Assembly (NCBI RefSeq): GCF_001680005.1
Contig: NC_033567.1
Coordinates: forward strand, 4,092,001-4,156,000
DNA: 64,000 nt
Source: Plasmodium coatneyi
Lineage: Eukaryota; Apicomplexa; Aconoidasida; Haemosporida; Plasmodiidae
Direction of reading: 5' to 3'
Shown: positions 24,401 to 35,337 of the stretch, one piece after another
Numbering within the stretch: the first letter of the stretch is position 1
How the letters are laid out: every line of letters begins with the position of its first letter
The notes under the pieces: generated by a model
What the model saw: only the letters and a program-made list of their open reading frames with translations
Told to the model about the DNA's origin: nothing
The model's database searches: none
Program-made: the position numbers and the translations under genes

Positions 24401-27400
24401 GATAGAACAGTGAATTGTGCCGCTTTTTTTGTTCACCGTTTTTAGCAATATTTCAGAGGTCTCATTTTCTTTTTTCTCCAATTTTGCCGTCGCGTTTTCG
24501 TTTATTTCGAGGGTGTAGAGCAATGCCGCTTCTACAATGTGCTTCCCATGTCGGTAGAACTTGAGGTCGTACACGAGGATTTCCATGAACAGGGTTCCCT
24601 TGCTGGCTCTCTGCGTGGCAGTACATATAACGGGTAGGTAACATGCAACGGGTAGGGTGTAACATATAACGGGTAGCGTGTAACATATAACGGGTTGGTA
24701 ATATGTAACTGGTAGCGTGTAACATATAATGGGACCGGTTCCCACACCAGACAACTCCCCACTTCGCTTTTCCTTTTTCACCTTTACCTGTTCATCCGTG
24801 TCCCCGTGAATAAGAAAAAATTGGACATTGTCGTACAGGTAAGTAACGTTCACCCTCGGGTCGCTGTGGTAAAATATATTTTCGTAGGAATTATCATTAT
24901 AATGCACCCCGCGTATATTTAAATATTCGTATGACGAAATGGTCAGTGATGAGTAGGTGTACTCAGAGGAGTTCATTTCTGACGTGTTTATTTCGTTTAT
25001 GTCAAATAGATCATCTTCTTCCAATTCGTTGGCCTCGTCGTCCTGCTCATCGTCGTCGTCGTCTTCATCATCCTCCACTTTGTCCTTGTTGACGTCTGCA
25101 AAAGGCGGGCGGGTTGCGTGTAGTGAGTTTGGTTTGCGGGGACGCAATAGTGTTCCTACCACAGTAGGATGGACGGCAAAATTTTTGCAACTCTTTCGGT
25201 TACTGTCACAATAACGGTCATAACTGGTACCGTAACCGCCACGATAACCAACACTATATGCGCCCACACACCTTCCTGAATCTTGGCCAACAGGTTGTAC
25301 CCTCCCTGAGGGGAAAATTTCATGACCTTGCGCATTTTCTTCTTTTTCTTCCTATCCTCCTTAAACGACTTCATGTTCTTAAGCAGATATTTCTTCTTAT
25401 GAACCCTTCGGCATATGTAAAATTTTAGCCTCCTTAACTCTGGCCTAGTAGAACGTTCGCTTTTTTTCATCGCTTTGTATTTCCTCTTCAAGTTACTTAT
25501 GCTTCTACTGTCTATATGGTCAAACGTTAGGGAACTGTCCGTTTTGTCGTCTCCTACATCCTGCCACTTGTGCTTTACTTCTGGTACACCTTGATCCGTC
25601 CCTTTGTCCATTTCCGAAAAACCCTGGACGCTTTCCAAATCTGCCTCTTCATCTCCACTTGTGTTTTCTTCAGCGGCACGTAAATTTTCGAGTCTGAATT
25701 TCTGCAGATTTTCTTGCGCCTTCTTCGTTTGCTCTTCGTCGATGAAGTCCTTTTTTTTTTGCTCATACCGTTGGTTCTCTGCACGTGGGTAAAGTGGCAC
25801 ATGGGTAAAAGTGGCACATGTGTAAAAGTGACACATGGGTAGGAAGAATATCACGTGGTGTAATTCTCGCGCGCTGACGAGGGCACATGCGATGGAATTT
25901 CAAAAGGGTTGTGCGAAATGTAGGGGATGTTTCCGTTTGTTCTGTTTGTTCTGTTTTTTCCGTTTGATTATATTGCCCCCTTTCCGACTTACTCTTCAGG
26001 TCGTAAATGTTGACCCTCTTTTTGTTATATTTGTCCCTCAAATTTTGCGTAATTCTAGAGCAGTAGCCTGGCGAATATAGCGATTCCACGTAGTCGTATT
26101 TTCTTAGGAGCTCCATTTCTTCTTTCATCTTTTTCTCATTCCACTGGATTTTTTTCTTCTTCAGAACGCATTCCATCTTGGAAAAGAAAAAAAAAGATGA
26201 TGAGTTATTTAAAAGGGGAAGAAAAATGCGTCACTCGAAATGTTGACATGTTTACACTTTTGTGTCTTATGGAAGGCGTCCCGCGGGGAAGGAACAAATT
26301 TAGCGTTCTTGGAATAACTACTCTCATTTGACACATAGGGAGTTACATATGTTCATGGAAGGATTTTTCTTTTTTCCCCCCCTTTTCGCGCAACAACATG
26401 TGTAAGCACTTACACAAGGGCAAATGTGTGCATGCATTTTCTTACACTTTCATCAGAATCGGACTCGTATTCTTCGCTCTCTGATTGGCTTGATAAAAAC
26501 ACATCCATGTTAAACTGCTCCGGTATGAACTTTGAAAAATCTCTGACATTTAGTTCTGTCTCAGCCTTGGTTAACAAATTGTGGATGTTACTTTTTATGT
26601 CAAACTCTTTTTTATTTCCTATGGTAAAAGTTGGAGAGGTATATTTTCCCTTCTCATTTACTTCACCTTCCGAATTATCGGAGGTCGATTTTTCAGAAAC
26701 GTTCACCTCCTCGTCATGGAAGAAGTTATCATAATGTAGATAATCCAGGACGTAGGATCGGTTGTATTTGCTTTTTATCTTCGGGGCTATATTCAAGGGC
26801 TCTTTCTTCTTCCTGACGTTTGTTTGTCCGTCTTGTGCCTGCGTGGAGAGGAGCGGCCACCACGTTGTTCGGTTTTTGGTCACGCAGTTGGGGTTATCAA
26901 TTTCGTGTATATTTGGTTATTTGGTTGTGTGCTCATTTATTGTTTGTTATTATTTTCTTTTTTTCTCTTTTCCCGTTCCTTTTTCTTACTGTGCCTCTTT
27001 CCTCCCCCTCGTGTTCCTCCTTAGATCTGCCAAATGGAATGAAACGCAACGCAAAATGAACGACACAACATACATACAGGCAACTGCAGGGATGTACCTT
27101 GGGACAAAATTTCGAATGTGTCTCCTTCGAGACAGTTTAACACAATTTAAGGAACCTTACGTGGCATTTTCATCAGATTCTATATCGCAGTCATAATCGT
27201 AGTCGAAGTCTGTAGGTGGGGTAAAAATAAAGGGGGATTTTATTTTAGGTCATATGGTAGGCATTTCGTGCAGACATTTGGTGCCCCCTCCTTAGGTATG
27301 GTTGGCCCTACATAGGTGTTCGCTTCTTTTGGGTAGTCTTTTGGAGGAGACACGTACCATTGTTGAGGACGTCCAATATCAAGTTTTCTATTTTGACCTT

Positions 27401-28822
27401 GTCACTACTAGGGTCCTGCTTGTAAACCACCTTCTCGTAATTATCCACTATAAGGGCGTCGTTCAGACGTATATCTTTAAATTTTTTCTTTTTTTTGTAT
27501 CCATTATTTTGCTCCTCCTTATCCACAAAGTAGAGGTATCTGCTCTTGTCGGACCACTTGTTCATCCCGTCTGAGAGGAGAAAATTGGTTCATTTCGCGT
27601 TTCCGCAAAATGGCACTTACACAGTGTGGCACCTTTGCCATGGCACCTTTCGCAAATTCGTTCTTTTGTTCCAAAATGACAGGCCTGCTCCGCTCAGTTC
27701 ATTTGGCTCACCTTCATACAGCAACATTTTATTGTCCGCGAAAAAATTTTCGGAGGTCATCCCCGTGTTTGTCATTTTCTCCTCCACATTTTTGGTTATG
27801 TAGTACTCGTTTGTTGCATTTATGTACTCATAATTCTTCTTGTTGTCTCCGTCCTTATATGTGAAGTTGTAACTCCCTCCGTGGAAGTCCTTCTGTCCTG
27901 CGCGTATTTCATCCTTAGACACTTTTATAAAATCGTTAACGAAGCTGACGTTTATGTAGTCCTTGTCCCCGCCGAAGTCTCTTTCTCTGTCGAAGTTGCA
28001 GGTGCGAGGAGGTACGTGTGTATACATCTACGTCTCTATGTGTGTATGTCTGTATATCTGTATGTTTATATGTGTGCATATCTAAATGGGCACTCATGAA
28101 AAGTGGAGGCCAGCGTAACTTCTCCCCTTTTTGAGGATAATCATACATTTGTACCTTATGTAGGACGGGTCAACTAGGATCATATTATTGTCTCTAGGCG
28201 CTACCAATTTTAAATCAATATTCTCATGTTCTAAAGGATGAAAAATGGAAAAAAAAAATATATAATAAAATTTCAGGTTTATGGTTCATATGTAAAGAGA
28301 ACATGTAAAAGGTTACCTTTCTTTTCCAGATTTTCAAATTTGTGCATATATTCACTTCCAATTTTGCAATACTGCTTTGAGTTTTCACCAAATTTGGTGT
28401 TCCCATCCTGGTCTAAGAGGCACATTACAATGGGTGAGGGACATACTTATAGATAATTATATTATTTTCACTTTTCTTCGTAGCAATTTTTACGTTTTAA
28501 CTTTTTTTACCTGCAAGGAATTCTTCATCGCTGTTATGACTAGTCTCCCCACATTCAATCGTAGATATGAACGCCTCTATGAAGATACATGGAAAAAAAA
28601 AAGAAAGGAGGCAATTCCCTTTTGTGTTAAGGAAAAGGTTACTTTTAATTACCCAATTTAGGATTCAAAGGGGTGTCATGTGGATTCCCCTCCGAGAATG
28701 TGTACAGTAATATACGCACACATTGTTATGGCAATGTGACTGAGTGTTTCCTTTTTTCTTCTTTTTTGCTAACCGTTCAAATTTGTCAGTCTGTCTTTTG
28801 TCTCTCTTAACGGATTGTCCAT
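21436..28822 (-). CDS. Leucine-rich repeat protein, 17 exons, 1495 aa, function unknown
   Basis: Exons in order of transcription: 28822-28774, 28576-28511, 28412-28317, 28230-28155, 27986-27712, 27570-27358, 27209-27161, 26812-26446, 26176-25993, 25778-25272, 25095-24788, 24610-23516, 23257-23037, 22880-22787, 22647-22391, 22217-22122 and 21970-21436. All introns are GT..AG and the frame is kept throughout (4488 nt with stop). The start is ATG 28822. The N-terminal half is hydrophilic, with Ser/Glu-rich and basic stretches. Residues ~630-655 form an Asp/Glu run. From about residue 830 the protein shows degenerate leucine-rich repeats of the ribonuclease-inhibitor type, such as CSSLNLTKNPLF, INYVNVEFNKLTYYDV, MNLSHCYLCNEDI, YKLSLGNNLI and LTILSMQHNSFSD; exons 15-17 each hold about one or more repeats. 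There is no signal peptide or membrane helix. It is probably a cytosolic scaffold. The acceptor of exon 8 is the least certain junction. Confidence 0.82.
23274..23384. repeat. Intronic 8-bp tandem repeat (ggtgcaac / ggtgcaat)
   Basis: About 13 units of 8 bp run from 23281, after a partial unit at 23274. They drift from ggtgcaac to ggtgcaat, with scattered substitutions towards the end. The array lies in the intron between exons 12 and 13 of the LRR gene, 17 nt from the 3' splice site at 23258. On the transcribed strand the unit reads ATTGCACC. Confidence 0.95.
24623..24733. repeat. Intronic 18/21-bp tandem repeat
   Basis: Five full units and one partial unit of 18 or 21 bp, of the type acatataacgggtagcgtgta, run in the order 18, 21, 21, 18, 21 and 12 bp. 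The 18-bp form lacks the GTG-containing tail. The array sits in the intron between exons 11 and 12 of the LRR gene, starting 12 nt from the 3' splice site. Confidence 0.93.
25782..25843. repeat. Intronic 16-17-bp tandem repeat overlapping a splice acceptor
   Basis: Three units of 16-17 bp of the type cacatgggtaaaagtgg and a 12-bp partial unit lie in the intron before exon 10 of the LRR gene. The first unit ends only a few bases from the acceptor AG (forward 25779-25780), so the pyrimidine tract of this intron is made of the repeat itself. Confidence 0.9.
28011..28088. repeat. Degenerate TATGTCTG/TATGTGTG-type intronic repeat
   Basis: This is an imperfect simple-sequence stretch of tatgtgtg, tatgtctg and tatatctg motifs in the intron between exons 4 and 5 of the LRR gene, on the acceptor side of that intron. 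It is less regular than the other three arrays of the gene. Confidence 0.7.
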
Positions 28823-29665
28823 TTTGTGACTACGTTAACTTTTTTTCATTTACTGAAGATTCGTTCTGAGTGGAAAAAGTGGAAATGGGACAAAGGGGCA
28901 AAAGCAAAGGTGTGGTAGTTACCATGCGTTATGGAATTGTTGAAGAAAAAAGAGGACTGATTGCACATTTCTGCTAAAATGCGGGTTACGAAATAAGGGA
29001 ATAAAAAGAAAAAAAAATTGACAAAAGATACGCAAGAAGTCGGTGAAATGAGAAAAAAGCACTATTAATCCATGACTTGTAAGCAATGAAGAAAAACGAG
29101 TAACTCGAAAAGAATTAAGCAAAACAAATGTTCCTAGGATGGAAAATGGAGGAGGGCTACACTGCTTTGCAATCCTTATTTCGCCCCTCCTCTTTGTGTA
29201 TTTCTTCATGCCAGTTTTTTTTTTTTTTTTTTTTTTTTCCCCTGAGCAAGAAATACTCGACGAACAGGAAAAATTGCCGTGGCACAAATGTACCGCATAG
29301 GAAAACAAAAAAAGAAATATTTGGTGGACGCCTGTGTGTCACAACTTTTGCACGAACATGGGTGTGTCCTCTGGCTAATTAAAGTGAAATTTGTTCTATC
29401 CACGTGCATAAAATAATTAGCTATGTTTAAAAAGAATGCCATTTTTGCATGAAAATTAATGCCTATTTTTTTTTATTTTATGTGTTTGAGTAATCCTACT
29501 TGCATGGTGATGAAGGGAAAAGACATTTTAGCTGGACGCGAGCCCGCCTTAATTTTATGAAAGCAGGGAAAGGTAGAAAGGAAAAGGTTGTTTTAGCCCT
29601 GCGAATTTGCCAATCTTTCCGCACAACCGCTGTGCAAAACTGTTCTCCCCCCCCGGCGAAATACC
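28823..29665. other. Divergent intergenic region between the LRR gene and DCTN4
   Basis: The flanking genes are transcribed away from each other, so this 0.84 kb should hold both promoters and both 5' UTRs. It has a T24 run at 29215-29238 near the middle, a typical nucleosome-excluding tract in Plasmodium intergenic DNA, and further T- and A-rich patches. I see no coding frame with any family likeness. Confidence 0.6.
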
Positions 29666-31678
29666 ATGAAAAACAAGGTCTACCTGCTGCTGGACGAGAA
29701 ATTATTTAAACTGAAGGAGCTATACTTTTGCCTCATTTGTTCAAAAATAAAAAATGAATATAATCTGAAACAGGAAATTGAATACTACTTTTGCAATGGA
29801 TGCACACAAATATACACAAAAAGCGAGTCGGCAATTTATTCCTACGAATGTTTGCGCTGTTTCAAATGTCCCTGTTGTTTTAGCTGCTTGACGATCTCAC
29901 AGAAATTGTTGGGTAAGCCAGGTAAGAAGGTATGCACTTTGGAACCACTGAACAAAGGAGGAGAGGAGGATAACCGTTGGGGTAATAACAATGAAGCGGC
30001 TAATAGTGACCCGTCTGAGAAGCTTAACCAAAATGGTGAAAACCACGTGGAGGACGCTCCCAACGGAACATTATCAAATAATAGGAAAAAATCAAGCGAT
30101 GAGAAATTTTCCTTCGAAGGGAATAGCGCATTAGGCACGGATGACGAAAATGACATACAAGGGGGAAGCAAAAAAGTGGGTAGCAGGTTGTATGACTTTT
30201 TTAAAAGAGGAAAGAATGTGTTTTATTTCAAGTGTCCCTACTGCTTATGGTCCTCCATAAGCTCTACGTATAATACAAAGTTGGACGAATTAATTGGCGA
30301 CATGATATTATCGGAAAGGAACTGCGTTTATAGACGCTACTTCCAAACGGTGCTAGACGAGCTGTTAAGAAGCAATGAACAGTTGAAGGAGAAGAGAAAC
30401 TTTAAAAGGACAAACCAACATACTGCTTTGCATAAGATAGGGAAATTAAAGTCCATCCACGATCTGAACAGTTACATGGAAGCATTCGGCACTACGAGGG
30501 GGGATTATTCATTAGATGGGTTCACAGGAAGAGCAGCAGAAACTGTCGAGGTGCGGGAAGAGGCAGATAGCACGCTCATATGTAAGTCTAAAATGAAGGT
30601 GGACAAAATGCGTCTGACAGATATCCTAAACGGGGAACACATTAAAAATCGCGAAATTTGTAGGGACATTTTTGAGCTGGAAAATGAACACGTGGAATAT
30701 TTAGATCCGATGGGATATTCGCCCCAGGGTGGTTTACCAGGGGTAGTGCAGCGCTGGGAAGGAAGAAGCGGCCTCGTGGGGGATGATCATCCGATTGGGG
30801 GGAGCCAAATTTCCGGCACAGGTGAAGCCCTTCCAAAAGAGCAGACCATAGGGAAGTTAAAAATACAGGCGAATGGTACCCTCATTATTCACTCAAAGAA
30901 TGACCTATCCATTGGACACATAGAGGATTACCCGTACAATTATTATAAAGGCATTAGTGCATTACAACCCCTGAGAATGAAGCTAATAAACAAGAAATCG
31001 AAGCGATGCAATACATGTAAGCAGTACATATTGAAGCTTCACAGTTCGAATGTTTCTTCATCCTTTCGACTGGATAATAATGCAATGAAATTTATCCCCA
31101 CAATATATATTAATGACTTTAGATTAGTGAAGGGAAAAAATGGAATTTTAAATTTCGTTTTAGTAAACCCACTAGACTCAGAAATGAACATAAAAGTAAT
31201 CCCCGAAATGGATAATAATTTTGTAAAAAATCTGAGTGCCAGTAAAATACCGATAAGTTGCAAATCTAGTGCTACTCCCTTTGAGTTTACGATGGACAGT
31301 TATGACGAAATTATAGACGAACTGTTGAATGAAGAAAAAAATGACATCAAAGATGTTTTCTCGCGTGAATACATTATTGTAAAAAAGCAGAATAACATGG
31401 CCTTAATAATTATCAGTTTCTTTTATACAAACGAGGGGGATGCTGTCCGAGGCGAATTTTCTTCAGAAAAAAACCAGCCAGAAAATAACCCTCAGCGGGG
31501 GGATCCAGATAAAGGTTTAGCCGCTGATCAGGTGAGGAAACTAAATTTTCCCCTAACTTTGGAGTGCTCCTTTTCTGATAAATCGAAGAAGGTACACAAA
31601 TTAAAGCTAAATCTTCTCTTCACCAATAACATTAGTTTGCGTCCCTTTCGGCATTGTGCATTGCGTGACTGTGATTAG
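29666..31678 (+). CDS. DCTN4: Dynactin subunit 4 (p62) family protein, 670 aa
   Basis: A single-exon gene from ATG 29666. The N-terminus carries the cysteine clusters of the dynactin p62 family: C22/C25 (CLIC), C43/C46 (CNGC), C62/C65 (CLRC), then C68, C70, C71 and C74, followed by CPYC near residue 190 and CNTC near residue 447. The C-terminal part (residues ~470-650) reads as beta strands (DFRLVKGKNGILNFVLVNPL), as in the C-terminal domain of p62. In animals p62 sits at the pointed end of the dynactin filament and helps link dynein to cargo. Several hydrophilic, low-complexity inserts separate the conserved blocks. It could act with dynein on microtubules, but whether a full dynactin complex exists in this parasite cannot be judged from this window. 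Confidence 0.78.
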   Translation: MKNKVYLLLDEKLFKLKELYFCLICSKIKNEYNLKQEIEYYFCNGCTQIYTKSESAIYSYECLRCFKCPCCFSCLTISQKLLGKPGKKVCTLEPLNKGGEEDNRWGNNNEAANSDPSEKLNQNGENHVEDAPNGTLSNNRKKSSDEKFSFEGNSALGTDDENDIQGGSKKVGSRLYDFFKRGKNVFYFKCPYCLWSSISSTYNTKLDELIGDMILSERNCVYRRYFQTVLDELLRSNEQLKEKRNFKRTNQHTALHKIGKLKSIHDLNSYMEAFGTTRGDYSLDGFTGRAAETVEVREEADSTLICKSKMKVDKMRLTDILNGEHIKNREICRDIFELENEHVEYLDPMGYSPQGGLPGVVQRWEGRSGLVGDDHPIGGSQISGTGEALPKEQTIGKLKIQANGTLIIHSKNDLSIGHIEDYPYNYYKGISALQPLRMKLINKKSKRCNTCKQYILKLHSSNVSSSFRLDNNAMKFIPTIYINDFRLVKGKNGILNFVLVNPLDSEMNIKVIPEMDNNFVKNLSASKIPISCKSSATPFEFTMDSYDEIIDELLNEEKNDIKDVFSREYIIVKKQNNMALIIISFFYTNEGDAVRGEFSSEKNQPENNPQRGDPDKGLAADQVRKLNFPLTLECSFSDKSKKVHKLKLNLLFTNNISLRPFRHCALRDCD

Positions 31679-32772
31679 GGGGGGTGGGCGGCACTCACGA
31701 AATGTGGTTGTCACCAATTGGGGCACCTATCCATTCGAGGTTGGTCCTCACCAGTTAGGAATTCCCTCCTTCTTTTTGCCACCACTTAAAATTAGAAGCC
31801 ATAAAGTTTTTATCCCTCCCCTACGTTAAGAGCCGCTTGATGAGCAAATTTTTTATGCCACCTGCAGCAAATGGGCTGTCTCATTGGCTTACCCGATATT
31901 GTGTCCCCAATTGTAGGAACTCTTCACGTAGAAAAAATATTTCGTACATGTGCATGCATCGAGTTAGTTGCTTTTCGCTTTTGTGTTAACCGCAAAGGAT
32001 TTGACCCCACACTGCATTGTGATTATCTTTTCCGTTTGACCTTAATGCCATTTTGCGCTGATCGCCGGGTGGGTGATCAGAATAATTAACTAAACTGCAT
32101 CTGTGCAGTGATTAATTAGGAGAATATTCAAAAATATATATATATTAAAAAAAAAAAAAAGGGCATCATTACCAGGCACTTTGAAGCGCTTCTCCATATC
32201 GCTGCGTTGTTGAAGCATTCCTATGCAATCCATCATTTGTGAATTAAGAAAAACGTTCCGCCAGCATAGCAGTGAGGCGTCATAGGTATGCACTTGTATA
32301 CGCACCGATATACTGTTGTTGTACTGGTCGAAGAACTACCCCCCTCGAGTTGACGTGTCATTGGGGATAGTGGCAAAAAAAAAAATCATTTAAGTGATGG
32401 GAAAAAATGTGAAAAGTGGATGAGCCCAGTGGGTGGATGTGAAATTTTTGTGAACATCAGATCAAGTGCGAAAATGGGGAAGGGGCTGCTGCCCGGAGGG
32501 GGATAGTGACGCATGCCATTTAGCGCTTGACGAGCAAACAAATAATTTATATGTATATATTGTTAGCTGTTGACATGGGGTGAGTGGGTGATGCGTGAGG
32601 GGAAGGCAACTCGCAAGGTGTACATTTGTGAAGAAACAGCTTCGGCGTAGCAAATAGGATAAACTTCCTTCTTGTCGCTTTGGCATTATTCTTCTCCAGT
32701 ATGGGGCAATTCCACCCATCTTTATATATATACCCTGCCCCCTTTTCTAAGTACCACACCAATTAAAGAACC
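31679..32772. other. Intergenic region downstream of DCTN4
   Basis: No gene supported. It contains an AT repeat and an A run at about 32134-32160. The neighbours run in the same direction, so it should carry the DCTN4 3' UTR and the promoter of the next gene. A 72-codon frame at 31871-32089 has no recognisable content. Confidence 0.55.
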
Positions 32773-35337
32773 ATGAAAGGCGCAAAGCAGGCGGGGCGAA
32801 AAGCGTCACCCAGTCGGGAAAAGACCTACGGTCATCCAAGGTTTATCAAGTTATACGACTCAGGTTCTGAGTATAGCATGGATGATAATGACGTGGGTCC
32901 CACATTTGCTCACCTTAAAAACATAAGAATTTGCAATGAAGAGAAAAAGAAAACGCTCAGTAAGATATGCTGCACCAAGAATTACCTTTTCGTTGGTACT
33001 TGTAGCGTGTTCAGCCAAGTTCGCGTCTTTAATTACAACAATTTGATCAACTCCAAAAGGGAGAGCGAAGATATGAGTAGTATCCCCATAGGAGGCGGCA
33101 ATAAGCAAACAAGTGAAGGAAAAAGTAAAAAAAATAAAAAGGAAGAACCGCGTGGACAGAATAAACACGGTGAACCCTTCATCAGCTTATGTGACATTTA
33201 CAGGGAGAGCAAATTTTATACAGCCAAACGGGACTACAGCAAGGATAACATGCTAAGCATAGATCTTTTACAGAATAAAAATAATAGAAAAAACGTCAAC
33301 AGAAGCAACAGTGTGCATAAGAAGGTGCACCAAGGACATTCCCCCAATGAAGCGAACTCGAAGGAAATTGCACCAAAGGGGGAAAGAAACATCAGCGACA
33401 ATATTTTAAAGGAGGAGAAAAAAAAGGAAAAAAAAACGACCCAAATCGATTTAAAGGACAAACTGATGAATTTCAACCAAAAGGGCTACCTAGAATTAAG
33501 CGACAACGAAACAACCTTTCGGGAGGAATATTTATACTATGATAATTATGCGGGGATTCCCCCCCCAAAGAAGGGTACACACCCCATTAGAATTACAAAC
33601 GAAATGAGAGAAGAGGAAAGAAACAAAAGAGAAAAAGAAGAAGAAATGGAAAAGAAAAAAAAAATCGAAGAAGAAAATTTTAGAAATGAGCAATTAGCAA
33701 AAAATGGTTGCTACGTCAATAAGGACATGTTAGAAATAAACGTAGATGTAATTAAGAGAAAAACAACACAGGTGAATAATTTGCTAGAGTATATGGGAGC
33801 TTTCGTTAATGTATCTTCCCCAATTATACTGATGAAGACAAATCGTGAGGAAAATATTTTATCCGTTTTAACCTTCATCGGGGATGTGTACAGCTACGAT
33901 ATCAGTGAACATTCGCTAAAACAGCTGAGGGAAAAAAGAATTAAAAAAATCGAATTCTTTAGTAATATAGAGAATTATTTTATGGAGCAAGAAAAAAATA
34001 ATACATCAAATGAATTTTTGGAGGAAGATTTTTCAGAGGAGGTAACTGCATCGCCATTGTCTCTCTCCAAATCGCATTTCACCAATTCGGTAAAATATTT
34101 TGATTTCCTCCCAGATGATAAAACGCTAATTTGTGTGGGACAAAATCAGGATTACTTCCTTTCATTTATTAACTGCCAAAATGGGAAGAAAATTATCTAT
34201 AATAAAAAAATAAAAGTTAAAAAGCCTAGCCACAATGTTGTCCCGAACGCCAATAAAATGAATAAAGACAAAACGCTACCAACGCTCATGCACGATTTTA
34301 GCTATGTATACGTAGATCGGGAGAAAAAAAATTTTAATGGTGAAATTGGGAATTTTGTCTACATTGGATCGTCCTGTGGTTTCTTAGTTTTCATTTTTCT
34401 TGGAGAGAAGTTTCTGCGCTTTGTTAATAATTTACTGACGAATGAACAGGTCAGGAGCGGATCCCTTTTCACCTACGACGAAGGGGCCGATGAGGACGAA
34501 TGGGGAAAGATCGTCACCCAGAGCGTCTTAGGTAACGTGGACGATGTGTATACAGTAAGTAAGGACGAGTTGTATGCGCTCTTCGGGGATGAGCAGAACG
34601 TGGGCAGCGGTGCGAACATGAATGGGATTGGCAATCTGAGCAGCACTGCACATCGACCCATTGATCAGGGCACATCCCCCGACAACCCCAAGGAAAACAT
34701 TTTCAAAGAAGCAGATCACAACTCCTTTTCTTACGCATTATGCATTGCCAAGAATGTAAAAATAAATTCCATTATAAGCCTGAACACACACAAAAATGAG
34801 AACATTCATTTGATTGTAGGGCTTAACGACGGAAGGTTGCTGGACTTCCTTTTTCATATATCCCCGCACTTTACTCCCACCTCCTCTTCCATCACGAGGT
34901 GTGCGTACTACCCCTTTTTGCGTCAAAATTGTTCGGAAAAAGAATCCAGTCATAATAAATCCCAAACAAATGGGAACACGGAATGTGCTGCGGATAATCC
35001 GTCCCCTGTGGATAATATTGACTTCATACAAGAATGCGAAAAAGAATTGTATGACTTCACAGGGTTACACAAGTCGAGCAAAATAAGTAAAATCAATTTG
35101 TACCAAAGTAGCTCGCAACATTTCCTTCTTTTTATAAATTCAAATGTGAAAAGAATTCGCGAAATGTCCGATAAAAAATTTTACACAACATATGTGTTAA
35201 ATATGTACAGTAAAAAAATTAATATCCTGCATGAGCATCTTGCGTACATTATTGATTCGTGTGTATGTTCTCATTTTTATTTTTGCCTGGATGACAATAA
35301 CACAATCGCCGTTTTTGATTCGACGCGCGAGGGGTAA
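32773..35337 (+). CDS. Unrecognised protein, possible beta-propeller, 854 aa
   Basis: I do not recognise this gene. It is one exon starting at ATG 32773. Segments with alternating hydrophobic residues, such as KNYLFVGTCSVFSQVRVFNY (~70-90), ENILSVLTFIGDVYSYD (~360-375), FVYIGSSCGFLVFIFLG (~530-546), IHLIVGLNDGRLLDF (~676-690) and HFYFCLDDNNTIAVFD near the end, look like blades of a WD40-type propeller. The pattern is weak and the classical Trp-Asp pairs are missing. Between them lie highly charged spacers, including a Lys/Glu-rich predicted coiled coil near residues 275-310. There is no signal peptide or membrane helix. The fold call is inference; the coding status rests on length and composition. 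Confidence 0.75.
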   Translation: MKGAKQAGRKASPSREKTYGHPRFIKLYDSGSEYSMDDNDVGPTFAHLKNIRICNEEKKKTLSKICCTKNYLFVGTCSVFSQVRVFNYNNLINSKRESEDMSSIPIGGGNKQTSEGKSKKNKKEEPRGQNKHGEPFISLCDIYRESKFYTAKRDYSKDNMLSIDLLQNKNNRKNVNRSNSVHKKVHQGHSPNEANSKEIAPKGERNISDNILKEEKKKEKKTTQIDLKDKLMNFNQKGYLELSDNETTFREEYLYYDNYAGIPPPKKGTHPIRITNEMREEERNKREKEEEMEKKKKIEEENFRNEQLAKNGCYVNKDMLEINVDVIKRKTTQVNNLLEYMGAFVNVSSPIILMKTNREENILSVLTFIGDVYSYDISEHSLKQLREKRIKKIEFFSNIENYFMEQEKNNTSNEFLEEDFSEEVTASPLSLSKSHFTNSVKYFDFLPDDKTLICVGQNQDYFLSFINCQNGKKIIYNKKIKVKKPSHNVVPNANKMNKDKTLPTLMHDFSYVYVDREKKNFNGEIGNFVYIGSSCGFLVFIFLGEKFLRFVNNLLTNEQVRSGSLFTYDEGADEDEWGKIVTQSVLGNVDDVYTVSKDELYALFGDEQNVGSGANMNGIGNLSSTAHRPIDQGTSPDNPKENIFKEADHNSFSYALCIAKNVKINSIISLNTHKNENIHLIVGLNDGRLLDFLFHISPHFTPTSSSITRCAYYPFLRQNCSEKESSHNKSQTNGNTECAADNPSPVDNIDFIQECEKELYDFTGLHKSSKISKINLYQSSSQHFLLFINSNVKRIREMSDKKFYTTYVLNMYSKKINILHEHLAYIIDSCVCSHFYFCLDDNNTIAVFDSTREG

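Noticed and set aside
26820..27196. Plus-strand hydrophobic frames between LRR exons 7 and 8
   Set aside because: They are T-rich intron sequence antisense to the LRR gene; the hydrophobicity comes from the base composition.
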